Positions 40,370 to 48,905 of a stretch of DNA of 64,000 nt are shown in pieces; the first letter of the stretch is position 1, and every line of letters begins with the position of its first letter. The notes under the pieces are model-generated. The model was given only the letters and a program-made list of their open reading frames with translations, was not told the origin of the DNA and ran no database searches. Location of the stretch: assembly GCA_003248805.1 (NCBI GenBank), contig QFQY01000002.1, positions 1 through 64,000 of the forward strand, read 5' to 3'. The translations under genes were made by a program, and so were the position numbers. This DNA is from Chelatococcus sp. (GTDB taxonomy: Bacteria; Pseudomonadota; Alphaproteobacteria; Rhizobiales; Beijerinckiaceae).

Positions 40370-41232
40370 CGGCGGCGGGGCTCCGGATCGAGATAGGCCG
40401 TATGGGCCGCGATGCGCGCCTCGGTCCGGCGCAACTGGTCGCGACCCGCCTCGCCGGCGCGCGAATAGAGCGTCGCGGCCAGCGCCTGCACCAGCGCGAA
40501 GCAGGCGGTCAGCGAGGGAAAGAAGCCGGGAGTCTCCGTGCCGAAGGTCAGCACCGCGGCGGCCCCTTCCGCGACCGCCGCATCCGGCCGGTCGACGACG
40601 GCGACGACCCTGGCGCCGATATCGGCCGCCGCATGGGCGCAGAGCAGCCCGTCGCGCGAATAGGGATCGAAGCCGAAGAGCAGCAGGGCGTCGTCGGGCC
40701 GCATGCCGCCCAGCTCGACATCGAGAACGCCGCCCATGCCCCCGATCAGCATGACGTCGGGCCGGAACAGCCGGTATTGATAGTGGAACAGCATCGCCGG
40801 CGCGTGGCAGCTCCGGAACCCCGCAACCAGCACGCGCGGGGCGGCCTCCAGCACGGCGATGGCGGGCGCGAGGCGCGCGGTATCGAGCGCCTCGAGGGCA
40901 TGGCGATCGGCCGCGATCATCCCGCTCGCGAGCCCGGCGGCACCGCCCTCGGGCAGGGCGCGCGCCGAGAAGGGCCGCGGCGCGCCAAGATCCTCGCGCG
41001 CCTCCTCGAGCAGCAGGGCGCGCAGCTCTTCCCAGCCGCTCAGGCCGAGAGACCGCGCCAGCCGCGTGAAGGTGACGGGCGGCAGGCCCGCGTCACGCGC
41101 CAGCCCCCGCATCGGCGTCGTCGCGGCATCGAAGGTCCGGCCGATGACGAAGCGTGCCGCGTCGGCCTGCTGCGGGGGCAGATGCCGCAGCGCCGCAGTC
41201 AGACGTGTCAGGGTCGCGGATGCCGATGTCAC
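40366..41232 (-). CDS. MurR/RpiR-family transcriptional regulator
   Basis: This ~288-residue protein has an N-terminal RpiR helix-turn-helix (TPMRGLARDAGLPPVTFTRL, about residues 38-60) and a SIS sugar-isomerase-like ligand domain (APRVLVAGFRSCHAPAMLF...ALLLFGFDPYSRDG). A GTG at 41232 is the likely start because the typical N-terminus begins there and the palindromic operator lies immediately upstream. It is the first gene of the leftward operon and is divergent from the amidohydrolase gene. Ligand: SIS domains bind sugar phosphates, yet several RpiR proteins near amino-acid genes respond to other metabolites. Confidence 0.9.
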   Translation of the reverse strand: MTSASATLTRLTAALRHLPPQQADAARFVIGRTFDAATTPMRGLARDAGLPPVTFTRLARSLGLSGWEELRALLLEEAREDLGAPRPFSARALPEGGAAGLASGMIAADRHALEALDTARLAPAIAVLEAAPRVLVAGFRSCHAPAMLFHYQYRLFRPDVMLIGGMGGVLDVELGGMRPDDALLLFGFDPYSRDGLLCAHAAADIGARVVAVVDRPDAAVAEGAAAVLTFGTETPGFFPSLTACFALVQALAATLYSRAGEAGRDQLRRTEARIAAHTAYLDPEPRRR

Positions 41233-41257
41233 AAGTGTTTCGCTTTTCGACTCACTG

Positions 41258-41271
41258 GAAACAACTGTTTC
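41258..41271. promoter_or_regulatory. 14-bp palindrome GAAACA-AC-TGTTTC, likely RpiR operator
   Basis: The site is a perfect inverted repeat 26 bp upstream of the RpiR start, in the divergent region facing the amidohydrolase. RpiR-type regulators commonly bind GAAA...TTTC palindromes. A second, imperfect half-site (AAGTGTTTCG, 41233-41242) overlaps the start region, which would give a cooperative pair. Confidence 0.6.
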
Positions 41272-41445
41272 GTATCGCGAGCGGAGGCGGCAGGCAAGCC
41301 CTCCGCCGGAGCCGGTGACGCATGGCGTGCCGGAGCGTCCGTCGATTGCGGCGCTGCGAGAATCCGCCTCTAGTGCCGGGACTGCCGGCCCGCGGCCGCC
41401 GAACGCCCAAGCGGGCGCGGCACGGGCCGAGGCGCAGGTTATGGC

Positions 41446-42954
41446 ATGCGGAGCGGCGACATGGGCGGGTTGGTGATCAAGGGCGGCCGGGTGGTGGACC
41501 CGGACAGCGGGATGGACGCCCTGGGCGACGTGGCCGTGCTGGACGGCAGGATCGCCGCCATCGGAACCGGGCTGGGCGAGGCCGAGCGGGTGATCGACGC
41601 GACCGGGCTGGTCGTGGCGCCGGGCTTCATCGACCTGCACGCCCATGGCCAGTCGATTCCCGCAGACCGCATGCAGGCCTTCGACGGCGTGACGACGACA
41701 CTCGATCTCGAGGCGGGCGTGATGCCCGTCGCCTCATGGTATCGGCGGCAGGCCGAGCAGGGGCGCATCCTGAACTACGGCGCCTCGACCAACTGGGCCT
41801 TCGCGCGCATCGGCGCCATGGTCGGGATCAACGAAGAATCGTCCCTCGAAGCCTTCGGCCGCGCCATGCGGGACCCGCGCTGGATGGAGAACATCTCGTC
41901 CGATTCCGAGCAGGCCAGCATCATCGAGCGCATCCGGCAGGGGCTCGACGAGGGCGGCATCGGCGTCGGCATCCTCAACGCCTACGCGCCCGGCGCCGGC
42001 GTGCAGGAACTGACCGCCGTCTGCCAGCTCGCCGCGGGACATGGCGTGCCGACCTTCACCCATGTCGCCTTCATGTCGCGCATCGACCCCGAAAGCGCGG
42101 TCGAGGCCTATATCCGCCTGATCGGCTATGCCGGCGCCACCGGCTGCCACATGCACATCTGCCACTTCAACAGCTCGAGCAAGACCGATGTCGAGCGCTG
42201 CGCCGTGCTGATCAGGAAGGCGCAGGAACAGGGCCTTCCGATCACGGTCGAGGCCTATCCCTACGGCACGGGCTCGACGGTGCTGGCGGCCGCCTTCTTC
42301 AGCGACCCGGAATTCGAAACCAAGCACGGCCTCGGCTACGGATCGGTGCAGCGGGTCGCCGACGGGCACCGCTTCAGGGACCGCGAGGAACTGCTCGCCG
42401 CGCAGGCGGAGGACCCGTCCGCGCTGGTGCTCTGGCACGTCCTCGACACCGAGAACGACGCGCATCACCGCGACATGCTCGATCTCTCCGTGCTCTATCC
42501 CGGCGGCGCCATCGCCTCCGACGCGATGCCCTGGTCCCTGCCCGACGCCTCGACCTATACCGGAGACGCTTGGCCCCTGCCCGAGGAGGCGAGCTCGCAT
42601 CCGCGCTCGGCCGGCTGCTTCACCCGCTTCATCAGGCACTGGGTCCGCGAGCGCCGCGCCGTCTCCCTGATCGACGGCATCGCGAAGTGCTCCCTGATCC
42701 CGGCCGAGATCCTGGCGGCGAGCACACCCGCCATGCGCGACAAGGGGCGGCTGCGGCCGGGCGCCGACGCCGACATCGTCGCATTCGATTTCGAGACCCT
42801 GACCGACCGGGCCGAGTTCACGGCGATGAACCGCCCCGCCGAGGGCGTGAAGCACCTGATCGTCAGCGGACAGCCCGTCATCAGCGACGGCATCATGGAT
42901 GTCGCAGCTCGTCCCGGCCAGCCGGTGCGCCGGCCGCTCGCCACCGGCGCCTGA
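41446..42954 (+). CDS. D-aminoacylase-like amidohydrolase
   Basis: This 502-residue metal-dependent amidohydrolase has the N-terminal zinc motif GFIDLHAHG, then HGVPTFTHVAFMS, ATGCHMHICHFNSS and AIASDAMPW. The C-terminal KGRLRPGADADIVAFD closes the composite domain. These features place it with N-acyl-D-amino-acid deacylases and relatives that remove acyl groups from amino acids or dipeptides. An alternative start is 41461. It is first in the rightward operon, 5 bp before the CobW gene, and divergent from the RpiR regulator. Exact substrate unknown. Confidence 0.9.
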   Translation: MRSGDMGGLVIKGGRVVDPDSGMDALGDVAVLDGRIAAIGTGLGEAERVIDATGLVVAPGFIDLHAHGQSIPADRMQAFDGVTTTLDLEAGVMPVASWYRRQAEQGRILNYGASTNWAFARIGAMVGINEESSLEAFGRAMRDPRWMENISSDSEQASIIERIRQGLDEGGIGVGILNAYAPGAGVQELTAVCQLAAGHGVPTFTHVAFMSRIDPESAVEAYIRLIGYAGATGCHMHICHFNSSSKTDVERCAVLIRKAQEQGLPITVEAYPYGTGSTVLAAAFFSDPEFETKHGLGYGSVQRVADGHRFRDREELLAAQAEDPSALVLWHVLDTENDAHHRDMLDLSVLYPGGAIASDAMPWSLPDASTYTGDAWPLPEEASSHPRSAGCFTRFIRHWVRERRAVSLIDGIAKCSLIPAEILAASTPAMRDKGRLRPGADADIVAFDFETLTDRAEFTAMNRPAEGVKHLIVSGQPVISDGIMDVAARPGQPVRRPLATGA

Positions 42955-42959
42955 CCGAG

Positions 42960-43895
42960 ATGCCCGTCCCGATCCTGCTCGTCGCCGGGTTTCTCGGCGC
43001 CGGCAAGACGACGGTGGTCAACCACATCCTGGCCCATGCCGGGGGCCGGCGGATCGCGGCGATCGTCAACGATTTCGGCGCCATCAACATCGATGCCGAA
43101 CTCGTCGCCGGCGCCGGCGACGGAGTCGTCAGCCTGGCCAATGGCTGCATCTGCTGCTCGCTGGAGGGCGACCTGTTGCGGACGCTCTCCACCATCCTGC
43201 GGCGCGAGCCGCGCCCGGAGGCGATCCTGATCGAGACCAGCGGCGTGGCCGACCCCACGGATATCGTCCGCAACCTGATGGACCCGGTGATCTGGCGCGA
43301 GGCCCCGCTGGAAACCGTGCTCTGCGTGGTCGATGCGGCGAGCGCCGCCGCCGCACTGGACGATCCGCTCGTCCGCGCCCAGCTTCGCGCGGCCGACATC
43401 GTGGCGCTGAGCAAGACCGATCTGGTCGACGAGCCGGCGCGGGACCGGATGCGCGCGGCGGTGGCAGCGATCCGCCCCGGCGTGCTCGTGATCGACGCCC
43501 CGTTCGGACAGGTGCCTCTGGATCTCGTCTTCCCGGACAGCCCGGATCGCGCGGCCATGCCGCGCACCGTCGGCAGCCGGCGCCCCGGCATCGACAGGTT
43601 CGAGAGCCTGAGCTGGACGTCGGAGCGGCCGGTCTCGCTGCCGCGCCTGCAACAGGCCATCAACCGCCTCGCGCCGAAGCTCGCCCGCGCCAAGGGACTG
43701 TTCGAGACGGTGGAGCAGCCCGGGCGGCAGTTCCTCCTTCAGTTCGCCGGCGGCCGCGCGACGCTGGCGCCGGCGGGAACGCCGCCTGAGGGCCTGCCCC
43801 GGTCGAGGATCGTCTTCATCGCCGAGATCGGAACTCTGTCGGCGGCCGAGATCGCGCGTGTCATGGAGAGCTGCGCCGCCCCTGCCCCGGCGTGA
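42960..43895 (+). CDS. CobW/COG0523 GTPase, putative metallochaperone
   Basis: This 311-residue G3E-family GTPase has Walker A GFLGAGKTT, the metal-binding CxCC motif in GCICCSL, the Walker-B-like IETSGVADP region, base motif SKTD (usually NKxD), and a C-terminal CobW domain. It lacks a His-rich tail. Family members deliver Zn or Co to client enzymes using GTP hydrolysis. It directly follows an amidohydrolase and sits between two M81 metallopeptidases, all likely zinc enzymes, so these may be its clients; this is inference from neighbourhood. Confidence 0.9.
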   Translation: MPVPILLVAGFLGAGKTTVVNHILAHAGGRRIAAIVNDFGAINIDAELVAGAGDGVVSLANGCICCSLEGDLLRTLSTILRREPRPEAILIETSGVADPTDIVRNLMDPVIWREAPLETVLCVVDAASAAAALDDPLVRAQLRAADIVALSKTDLVDEPARDRMRAAVAAIRPGVLVIDAPFGQVPLDLVFPDSPDRAAMPRTVGSRRPGIDRFESLSWTSERPVSLPRLQQAINRLAPKLARAKGLFETVEQPGRQFLLQFAGGRATLAPAGTPPEGLPRSRIVFIAEIGTLSAAEIARVMESCAAPAPA

Positions 43896-43929
43896 CGAGG
43901 CCACGCCGGCCGGCAGCCGCCTGCCCCAT

Positions 43930-45426
43930 TCAGGCGCCGCCCGCCCGTTTGCGGACCGAGCCGCGGACATGGCGGAAGGGCAGGACCGAGGAGTCGGCGA
44001 TCACCGGCCCCGGCGCGGCGGCGACGATGACGCGCTCCGCGATCGGCTCGAAATCGGCCCGGAAATGCACCGAGGATTTCAGGACGATGATCCGGCATTG
44101 CGCCGGCTCGACATCCAGATGTCGCAACAGCGCCTGATCATAGGCCTGGGTCTTGCGGCTGGCGATGATCACCCGCACGCCGGGCTCGAATTCCACCAGC
44201 GCCGTCGGGCCGAGATTGGCCATGTTGCCTTGCCCCATCGGTCCGGTCAGCGGAAAGCTGCCGAAGCCCAGCTTCAGGACGGTCGCCTCGCCCTCGAAAG
44301 GGACGTTGTCCGACTTGCCGCCGAGCGACAGGGTGAGACGGGCGCCCTCGCCGGCCGCGTGGCAGGCGGCGGCGGAGTCCGCGTCGTTGATGAGGCAGAT
44401 CACCGCGCCCCGCGCGCCCTGCGCCACGAGCTCCGAGAGCAGGCCCGTCGTGTCGCAATGCCCGCCGCCGCCGGGATTGTCCTGGGTATCGGCGACGATG
44501 ACCGGGCGGCTGGCGCCCTCCGCCGCCTTCAGCGCCTCCGCGACGGCCTCGGCAGCCGGGATGGCATCCGGGCGAAAGTCGTTCTCATGCGCGTCCAGCC
44601 AGGCGAGCATCTCGCCGACGGCGGCCCGCGCCTGATCGACCGTCTCGGCCGCGCAGGAGACCGCGGCGCCGCAATCGACGAAATCGGCATAGGGAAAGCC
44701 GAAGCAGAAGGCGAGCTCGGCGACACCGTGCCGGGCGGCGATCGCGGCGCGTTGCTCCATGGCGGCCTTCATCGGGCCGGTCATGGTGCATTGCGCGCTC
44801 AGCGTGAACCAGTAGTCGAGCTGCCCGAAGGCCTTGGCCCAGGGCCTGCCGCGGCGAATGCGGGCCAGCAGCAGCCCGGCCGCATGGGCGCCGATCTCAT
44901 GCTTATCGACATGCGGATAGGTGCGGTAGGGAACGATGGCATCCGCCAGCTCGACCATCTTCGCCGTCAGATTGGCGTGGGGGTCGAGCGTGACGATCAA
45001 GGGCATCTCCGCGCCGACGATCGCCCTGACCCGCCGCAGCAGCTCGCCCTCGGCATCGGGGAACGTGTCGGTCAGCGCCGCGCCGTGCAGGTCGAGGAAC
45101 ACCGCGTCGAGCGGCCCGCCGTCGAGCGCCACCGAGAGGTCGGCACAAAGCATGGCGGCGATCCGCTCGAAGGCCTCGTCCTGCACGGGCCCGGCCGGCA
45201 TGGCGAGGCACCAGAGCAGCGGCACGAGTTCCGCTCCCGCCGCCCTCAGGACCGGGAGCGCGCCGGCCGTGGTGGAGGAGGAATTCGCCATCGTCTCCAG
45301 CATCGCCGCCCCCCGCGAGAGCGGAGGCCAGCCGCCCGGCTTCAGGAAATCGGCGAAGCGGGTGGGATGGGGCGCGAAGGAATGGGTCTCGTGCTGGAAG
45401 CCCCCGACCGCGATCCGAAAAGCCAT
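43930..45426 (-). CDS. M81-family metallopeptidase (MlrC-like), copy 2
   Basis: This 498-residue M81 family protein has the same framework as copy 1: GGFQHETHSFAP, LDLHGAALTDTF, TLDPHANLTAKM, ADTQDNPGGGGHCDTTG. Compared with copy 1 the N-terminal metal region is more His/Glu-rich and it has a DxGDNP-like motif in altered form. It is convergent with the CobW gene (34 bp apart) and transcribed alone. Upstream lies a short 105-bp gap to the type I secretion genes. Function likely amide or peptide hydrolysis on a second substrate. Confidence 0.92.
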   Translation of the reverse strand: MAFRIAVGGFQHETHSFAPHPTRFADFLKPGGWPPLSRGAAMLETMANSSSTTAGALPVLRAAGAELVPLLWCLAMPAGPVQDEAFERIAAMLCADLSVALDGGPLDAVFLDLHGAALTDTFPDAEGELLRRVRAIVGAEMPLIVTLDPHANLTAKMVELADAIVPYRTYPHVDKHEIGAHAAGLLLARIRRGRPWAKAFGQLDYWFTLSAQCTMTGPMKAAMEQRAAIAARHGVAELAFCFGFPYADFVDCGAAVSCAAETVDQARAAVGEMLAWLDAHENDFRPDAIPAAEAVAEALKAAEGASRPVIVADTQDNPGGGGHCDTTGLLSELVAQGARGAVICLINDADSAAACHAAGEGARLTLSLGGKSDNVPFEGEATVLKLGFGSFPLTGPMGQGNMANLGPTALVEFEPGVRVIIASRKTQAYDQALLRHLDVEPAQCRIIVLKSSVHFRADFEPIAERVIVAAAPGPVIADSSVLPFRHVRGSVRKRAGGA

Positions 45427-45531
45427 AGTCCGATCCCGCCGAATCCGGATCCCTGCGATGCGAGACCGTCCGGGGGATTGAATACGAGGCGAGCGCCCGG
45501 CGTCAAACCGGAACCTCGCCTCGGGACCGTC

Positions 45532-47001
45532 CTATTCCTCGCGGAAGCCGGACCGCAGCGAGTCCATCAGGGGCTGCATCAGATAGGCCATGACCGTGCG
45601 CTCGCCGGTCGGGACCAGCACCTCCGCCGGCATGCCGGGCTTGAGCCGGCCGCGGATGACCGAAGGCAGCTCGGCCGCGCGAACGCTGACCCGCAGCTCA
45701 TAGGCAGGCAGCTGCGTGACCTCGTCGCGCAGGGCGTCCGCCGCGACCGACCGGACCTCCCCGACGGTGAAGGGCGTGCTGCGCCCCTTGAAGGCCGGCA
45801 AACGGACCTCGGCCGGCATCCCGGCACGCAGGTGGTTGACGTCCATCGGCGAGATCTTGGCCGTGACCACGAGATCGTCGTCCTGCGGCACGATCTCCAT
45901 CAGCGTCTCGCCCGCGCGAACGACCGCGCCGACGGTGTGCACCTTGGAGCCGACGACGCGGCCGGAGCGGGGCGCGCGGATCTCGGCCCGGGCGAGCACG
46001 TCCTCCGCCATGCGCAGCTTCTCGCGCGCCTCGGCGAGCCTCACCCGGCATTCGGCGAGCTTCGTCGAGCCCTCCTCGACCGTGCGCAGGCCGATCTGGT
46101 TGATCTGAAGCCGGATCTCGTCATTGGCGCCGGCCAACCGTTGCAGATCGGCGTCGAGCGAGCCGATCTTGCCCTCGAACTCGGTCAGCGAGCGCTGCAG
46201 CGGGTTGATCCGCGTCGCCGCGACATAGCCCTGATCCGCCAGCGGGCGCAGCTTCGCCAGTTCGTCCTTGATGCTGGCGGCCTGCGACACGGCGGCGTTG
46301 CGCTGGGCCACGCTCGATTCGTACTGCTTGCGCGACTGCGTCAGCCGTTCGCCGAGGATCGAGGCCTCGACGCGCCGGGCGGAGTCGCGCTCCCTGAACT
46401 GGCGTTCCTGGTCGAGCATGACCCGCTTCGCCTCGAGGATCTCGGCGGCCTCGCGCAGCTCGGCCGGAAAGGTGATCGCGTCGCTGCGGTTCGTCTCGGC
46501 CAGCAGGCGCGCCTCCTCGCCCAGCGCCTGCAGCACGGCGAGCCGGGCGATGCTGCGCTGCGCATGGGCCTGGGTCGTGTCGAGCCGCAGGAGGACGTCG
46601 CCGCCCTGCACCTCCGAACCGTCCCGCGCGCCGATCGCCACGACCAGCCCGCCCTCGAGATGCTGCACCGCCTTGCGGTCGCTCTCGACGACGACGCTGC
46701 CCTGGGCCATCACCGCGCTGTCCAGCCTCGCGGTCGCCGACCACAGCCCGCCGACGCCCAGCGTCGCGGCCACGACCAGATAGCCCTTGCGGACCGGCCC
46801 GCGCCAATCGGCGCCGCCTTCGGTCGGCGTCAGCTTCCGGCCATACCAGCGAACCACGGCCGCGTTGACGGGCGCGAGCCTCTGACGCAGCCAGGGCGCC
46901 GCGCGCGCCGACACGGGCACCAGCGTCGCGAGGCGCCCGCGCAGGACCATTCTGCTGCGCGCGGCGGCGAGCCATTGCGGCATGCGGATCGGAAGCCTCA
47001 C
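45532..47001 (-). CDS. type I secretion adaptor (HlyD/PrtE family)
   Basis: This ~489-residue protein has a single N-terminal membrane anchor (KGYLVVAATLGVGGLWSATA, about 65-85), a long alpha-helical hairpin with coiled-coil character (RQYESSVAQRN..., LQRSLTEFEGKIGSLDADL) and a beta-barrel region. The C-terminus is typical of the RTX-type HlyD/PrtE family. GTG 47001 overlaps the ABC gene stop (GTGA); ATG 46983 is an alternative start. The N-terminus before the anchor is longer than usual (~60 residues). Together with the ABC exporter upstream it forms the inner-membrane part of a secretion system. No TolC gene is in the window. Confidence 0.92.
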   Translation of the reverse strand: MRLPIRMPQWLAAARSRMVLRGRLATLVPVSARAAPWLRQRLAPVNAAVVRWYGRKLTPTEGGADWRGPVRKGYLVVAATLGVGGLWSATARLDSAVMAQGSVVVESDRKAVQHLEGGLVVAIGARDGSEVQGGDVLLRLDTTQAHAQRSIARLAVLQALGEEARLLAETNRSDAITFPAELREAAEILEAKRVMLDQERQFRERDSARRVEASILGERLTQSRKQYESSVAQRNAAVSQAASIKDELAKLRPLADQGYVAATRINPLQRSLTEFEGKIGSLDADLQRLAGANDEIRLQINQIGLRTVEEGSTKLAECRVRLAEAREKLRMAEDVLARAEIRAPRSGRVVGSKVHTVGAVVRAGETLMEIVPQDDDLVVTAKISPMDVNHLRAGMPAEVRLPAFKGRSTPFTVGEVRSVAADALRDEVTQLPAYELRVSVRAAELPSVIRGRLKPGMPAEVLVPTGERTVMAYLMQPLMDSLRSGFREE

Positions 47002-48737
47002 TGCATCGCCCTCCGCTCCACCGCGACGGGCCCGACGCGGCCCGCCGGTCCGAAGGCGCCCTGCGGATTGCGGGATGCGGACGGCGAGCGCAGCAGCGGC
47101 AGGAGCTCCTCCCGCAGCCCGCTCCTGACCGCTTGGCCACCCTGCATCAGCACGATCCTGTCGACCTGCAGCAGCAGTTGCGGCCGGTGCGTGATGACCA
47201 CGACGATGGCGCCGCGCGCCCGCAGCCGCGAGAGGGCCTGAGCGAGCGCGGCCTCGCCGTCGCCATCGAGATTGGCGTTCGGTTCGTCGAGCACGACCAG
47301 GGCCGGATCGCCGAAGATGGCGCGCGCCAGGCCGATCCGCTGCCGCTGCCCGCCCGACAGAACGGCACCGTTCTCGCCGATCTGGGTGGCGTAGCCCTCG
47401 GGCAGCGACTGGATGAGCGCATGCGCGGATGCGGCCTGCGCCGCCGCGATCACCGCCTCGTCGCTGGCGTCGGGATCGAAGCGGGCGATGTTGTCGCGAA
47501 CGCTGCCGGCGAAGAGCTCGACGTCCTGCGGCAGGTAGCCGATGATGCTGCCGCGCTGCGCTTCGGCGAAGTGCCGGATGTCGTTGCCGTCCAGGCGCAC
47601 CAGCCCGCCCGCCGGCTGCCAGACGCCGACCAGCGCGCGCGCCAGCGAAGACTTGCCCGAACCGGTCATCCCGACGACGGCGGCGATCTCGCCGGGCTGA
47701 ACCTCGAACGAGACGCCGCGCAGGAGCAGCGCCTGCCGGTTCGGAGACAGCACGCTGAGCCCCTCGACGCTGAGCGGCCCGCAGGGATGGGGCAAGGTCG
47801 TCTCCTCGCCCGCCTCCGTCGGTGCCTGCAGGCTGGATTCGAGGCGTCGATAGGCGCTCCGGGCCGCGACGAAGCTCTTCCACTGGCTGACGGCCCCTTC
47901 GACCGGAGCCAGCGCGCGCCCCATGATGAGCGAGGCGGCGAAGATCGCGCCGGCCGCCATGCTCTGGCGGATCGCCAGAAAGGCGCCGACGCCGAGCACC
48001 GCGCCCTGCAGCACGAGGCGCAGCAGCTTCGTCGCCGCCAGGAGCGTCCCGCCCCAGTCGGCGGCGACCGTGTGATGTCCCAGCGCCTGCTCGTGCCGGC
48101 CGTGCCATTCGCGACGGATCGCGCCGCTCATGCCGAGGGCCTGGATGACCTCCGCGTTGCGGAACGAGGAGGTCAGCCTTTCGCCCGCCCTCTGGGCGAG
48201 ATCGGAAGCCCGCATGAGCGAGTTCCTCGTGATGCGCTCGTTCAGCAGCGCCGTGGCCAGAATGGCGACCGCGCCGAGCGTGGCCACCAGCCCGATCGCG
48301 GGATGAAGCACGAAGCAGATGCCGAGATAGATCGGGATCCAGGGGGCATCCATCAGGGAAGGCACGAGGCTGCCGGACAGGATTCCGCGTAGCGTCTCGA
48401 CGTCGCGGATCGGCTCGATGGAGCGCGCGCCCTTCGCTTCCAGGGCACCGCGGAATGCCGCCTCGAAGGCCGGCCGGGCCAGCTCCCGGTCGACGCAGAG
48501 CCCGAGCTGGACGAGCGCCCGGCTGCGGAAATGCTCCAGGGCCGCATAGGCCAGGAACAGGGCCAGCACGATCAGCGACAGCATGACCAGCGTCGTGCCG
48601 TTCCGGCTCGTCAGCACTCGGTCATAGATCTGCATCGTGTAGAGCGGCGAGACGAAGACGAACAGATTCAGCACGAATGACAGCCCGAACAGCGACATGA
48701 ACGCCGGTTTCAGGTTGCGGACGGTTTGCGAGAGCAT
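46998..48737 (-). CDS. type I secretion ABC exporter (PrtD family)
   Basis: This 579-residue half-transporter combines a six-segment ABC membrane domain (about 1-300) with an ATPase: Walker A GMTGSGKSS, signature LSGGQRQRIGLARA, Walker B LVVLDEPNANLDGDGE, switch His in VITHRPQ. There is no N-terminal C39 peptidase, so it exports substrates with C-terminal signals (PrtD/HasD type). The HlyD gene follows with a 4-bp overlap and the beta-helix protein gene is 168 bp upstream, the probable cargo. Confidence 0.93.
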   Translation of the reverse strand: MLSQTVRNLKPAFMSLFGLSFVLNLFVFVSPLYTMQIYDRVLTSRNGTTLVMLSLIVLALFLAYAALEHFRSRALVQLGLCVDRELARPAFEAAFRGALEAKGARSIEPIRDVETLRGILSGSLVPSLMDAPWIPIYLGICFVLHPAIGLVATLGAVAILATALLNERITRNSLMRASDLAQRAGERLTSSFRNAEVIQALGMSGAIRREWHGRHEQALGHHTVAADWGGTLLAATKLLRLVLQGAVLGVGAFLAIRQSMAAGAIFAASLIMGRALAPVEGAVSQWKSFVAARSAYRRLESSLQAPTEAGEETTLPHPCGPLSVEGLSVLSPNRQALLLRGVSFEVQPGEIAAVVGMTGSGKSSLARALVGVWQPAGGLVRLDGNDIRHFAEAQRGSIIGYLPQDVELFAGSVRDNIARFDPDASDEAVIAAAQAASAHALIQSLPEGYATQIGENGAVLSGGQRQRIGLARAIFGDPALVVLDEPNANLDGDGEAALAQALSRLRARGAIVVVITHRPQLLLQVDRIVLMQGGQAVRSGLREELLPLLRSPSASRNPQGAFGPAGRVGPVAVERRAMQ

Positions 48738-48905
48738 CGTCTTGGGGTTCCTTCGGGCGCGGCGCGCTGTCCCACGGCGGAATGCGGTGATCCCTGCGCG
48801 CCGACGCAGAGGCCTCGCCCGGCGGCCGGTCGTCGGGCGCCGGGCGAATGAGGGAACCCGGCCCGGCCAGGCCGAGCCGAATTCCCCGGGAGGACGGGCG
48901 CCCTG

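Noticed and set aside
43858..47241. Plus-strand frame of about 1130 codons antisense to M81 copy 2 and the secretion adaptor
   Set aside because: Antisense shadow of two well-supported genes, with no domain.
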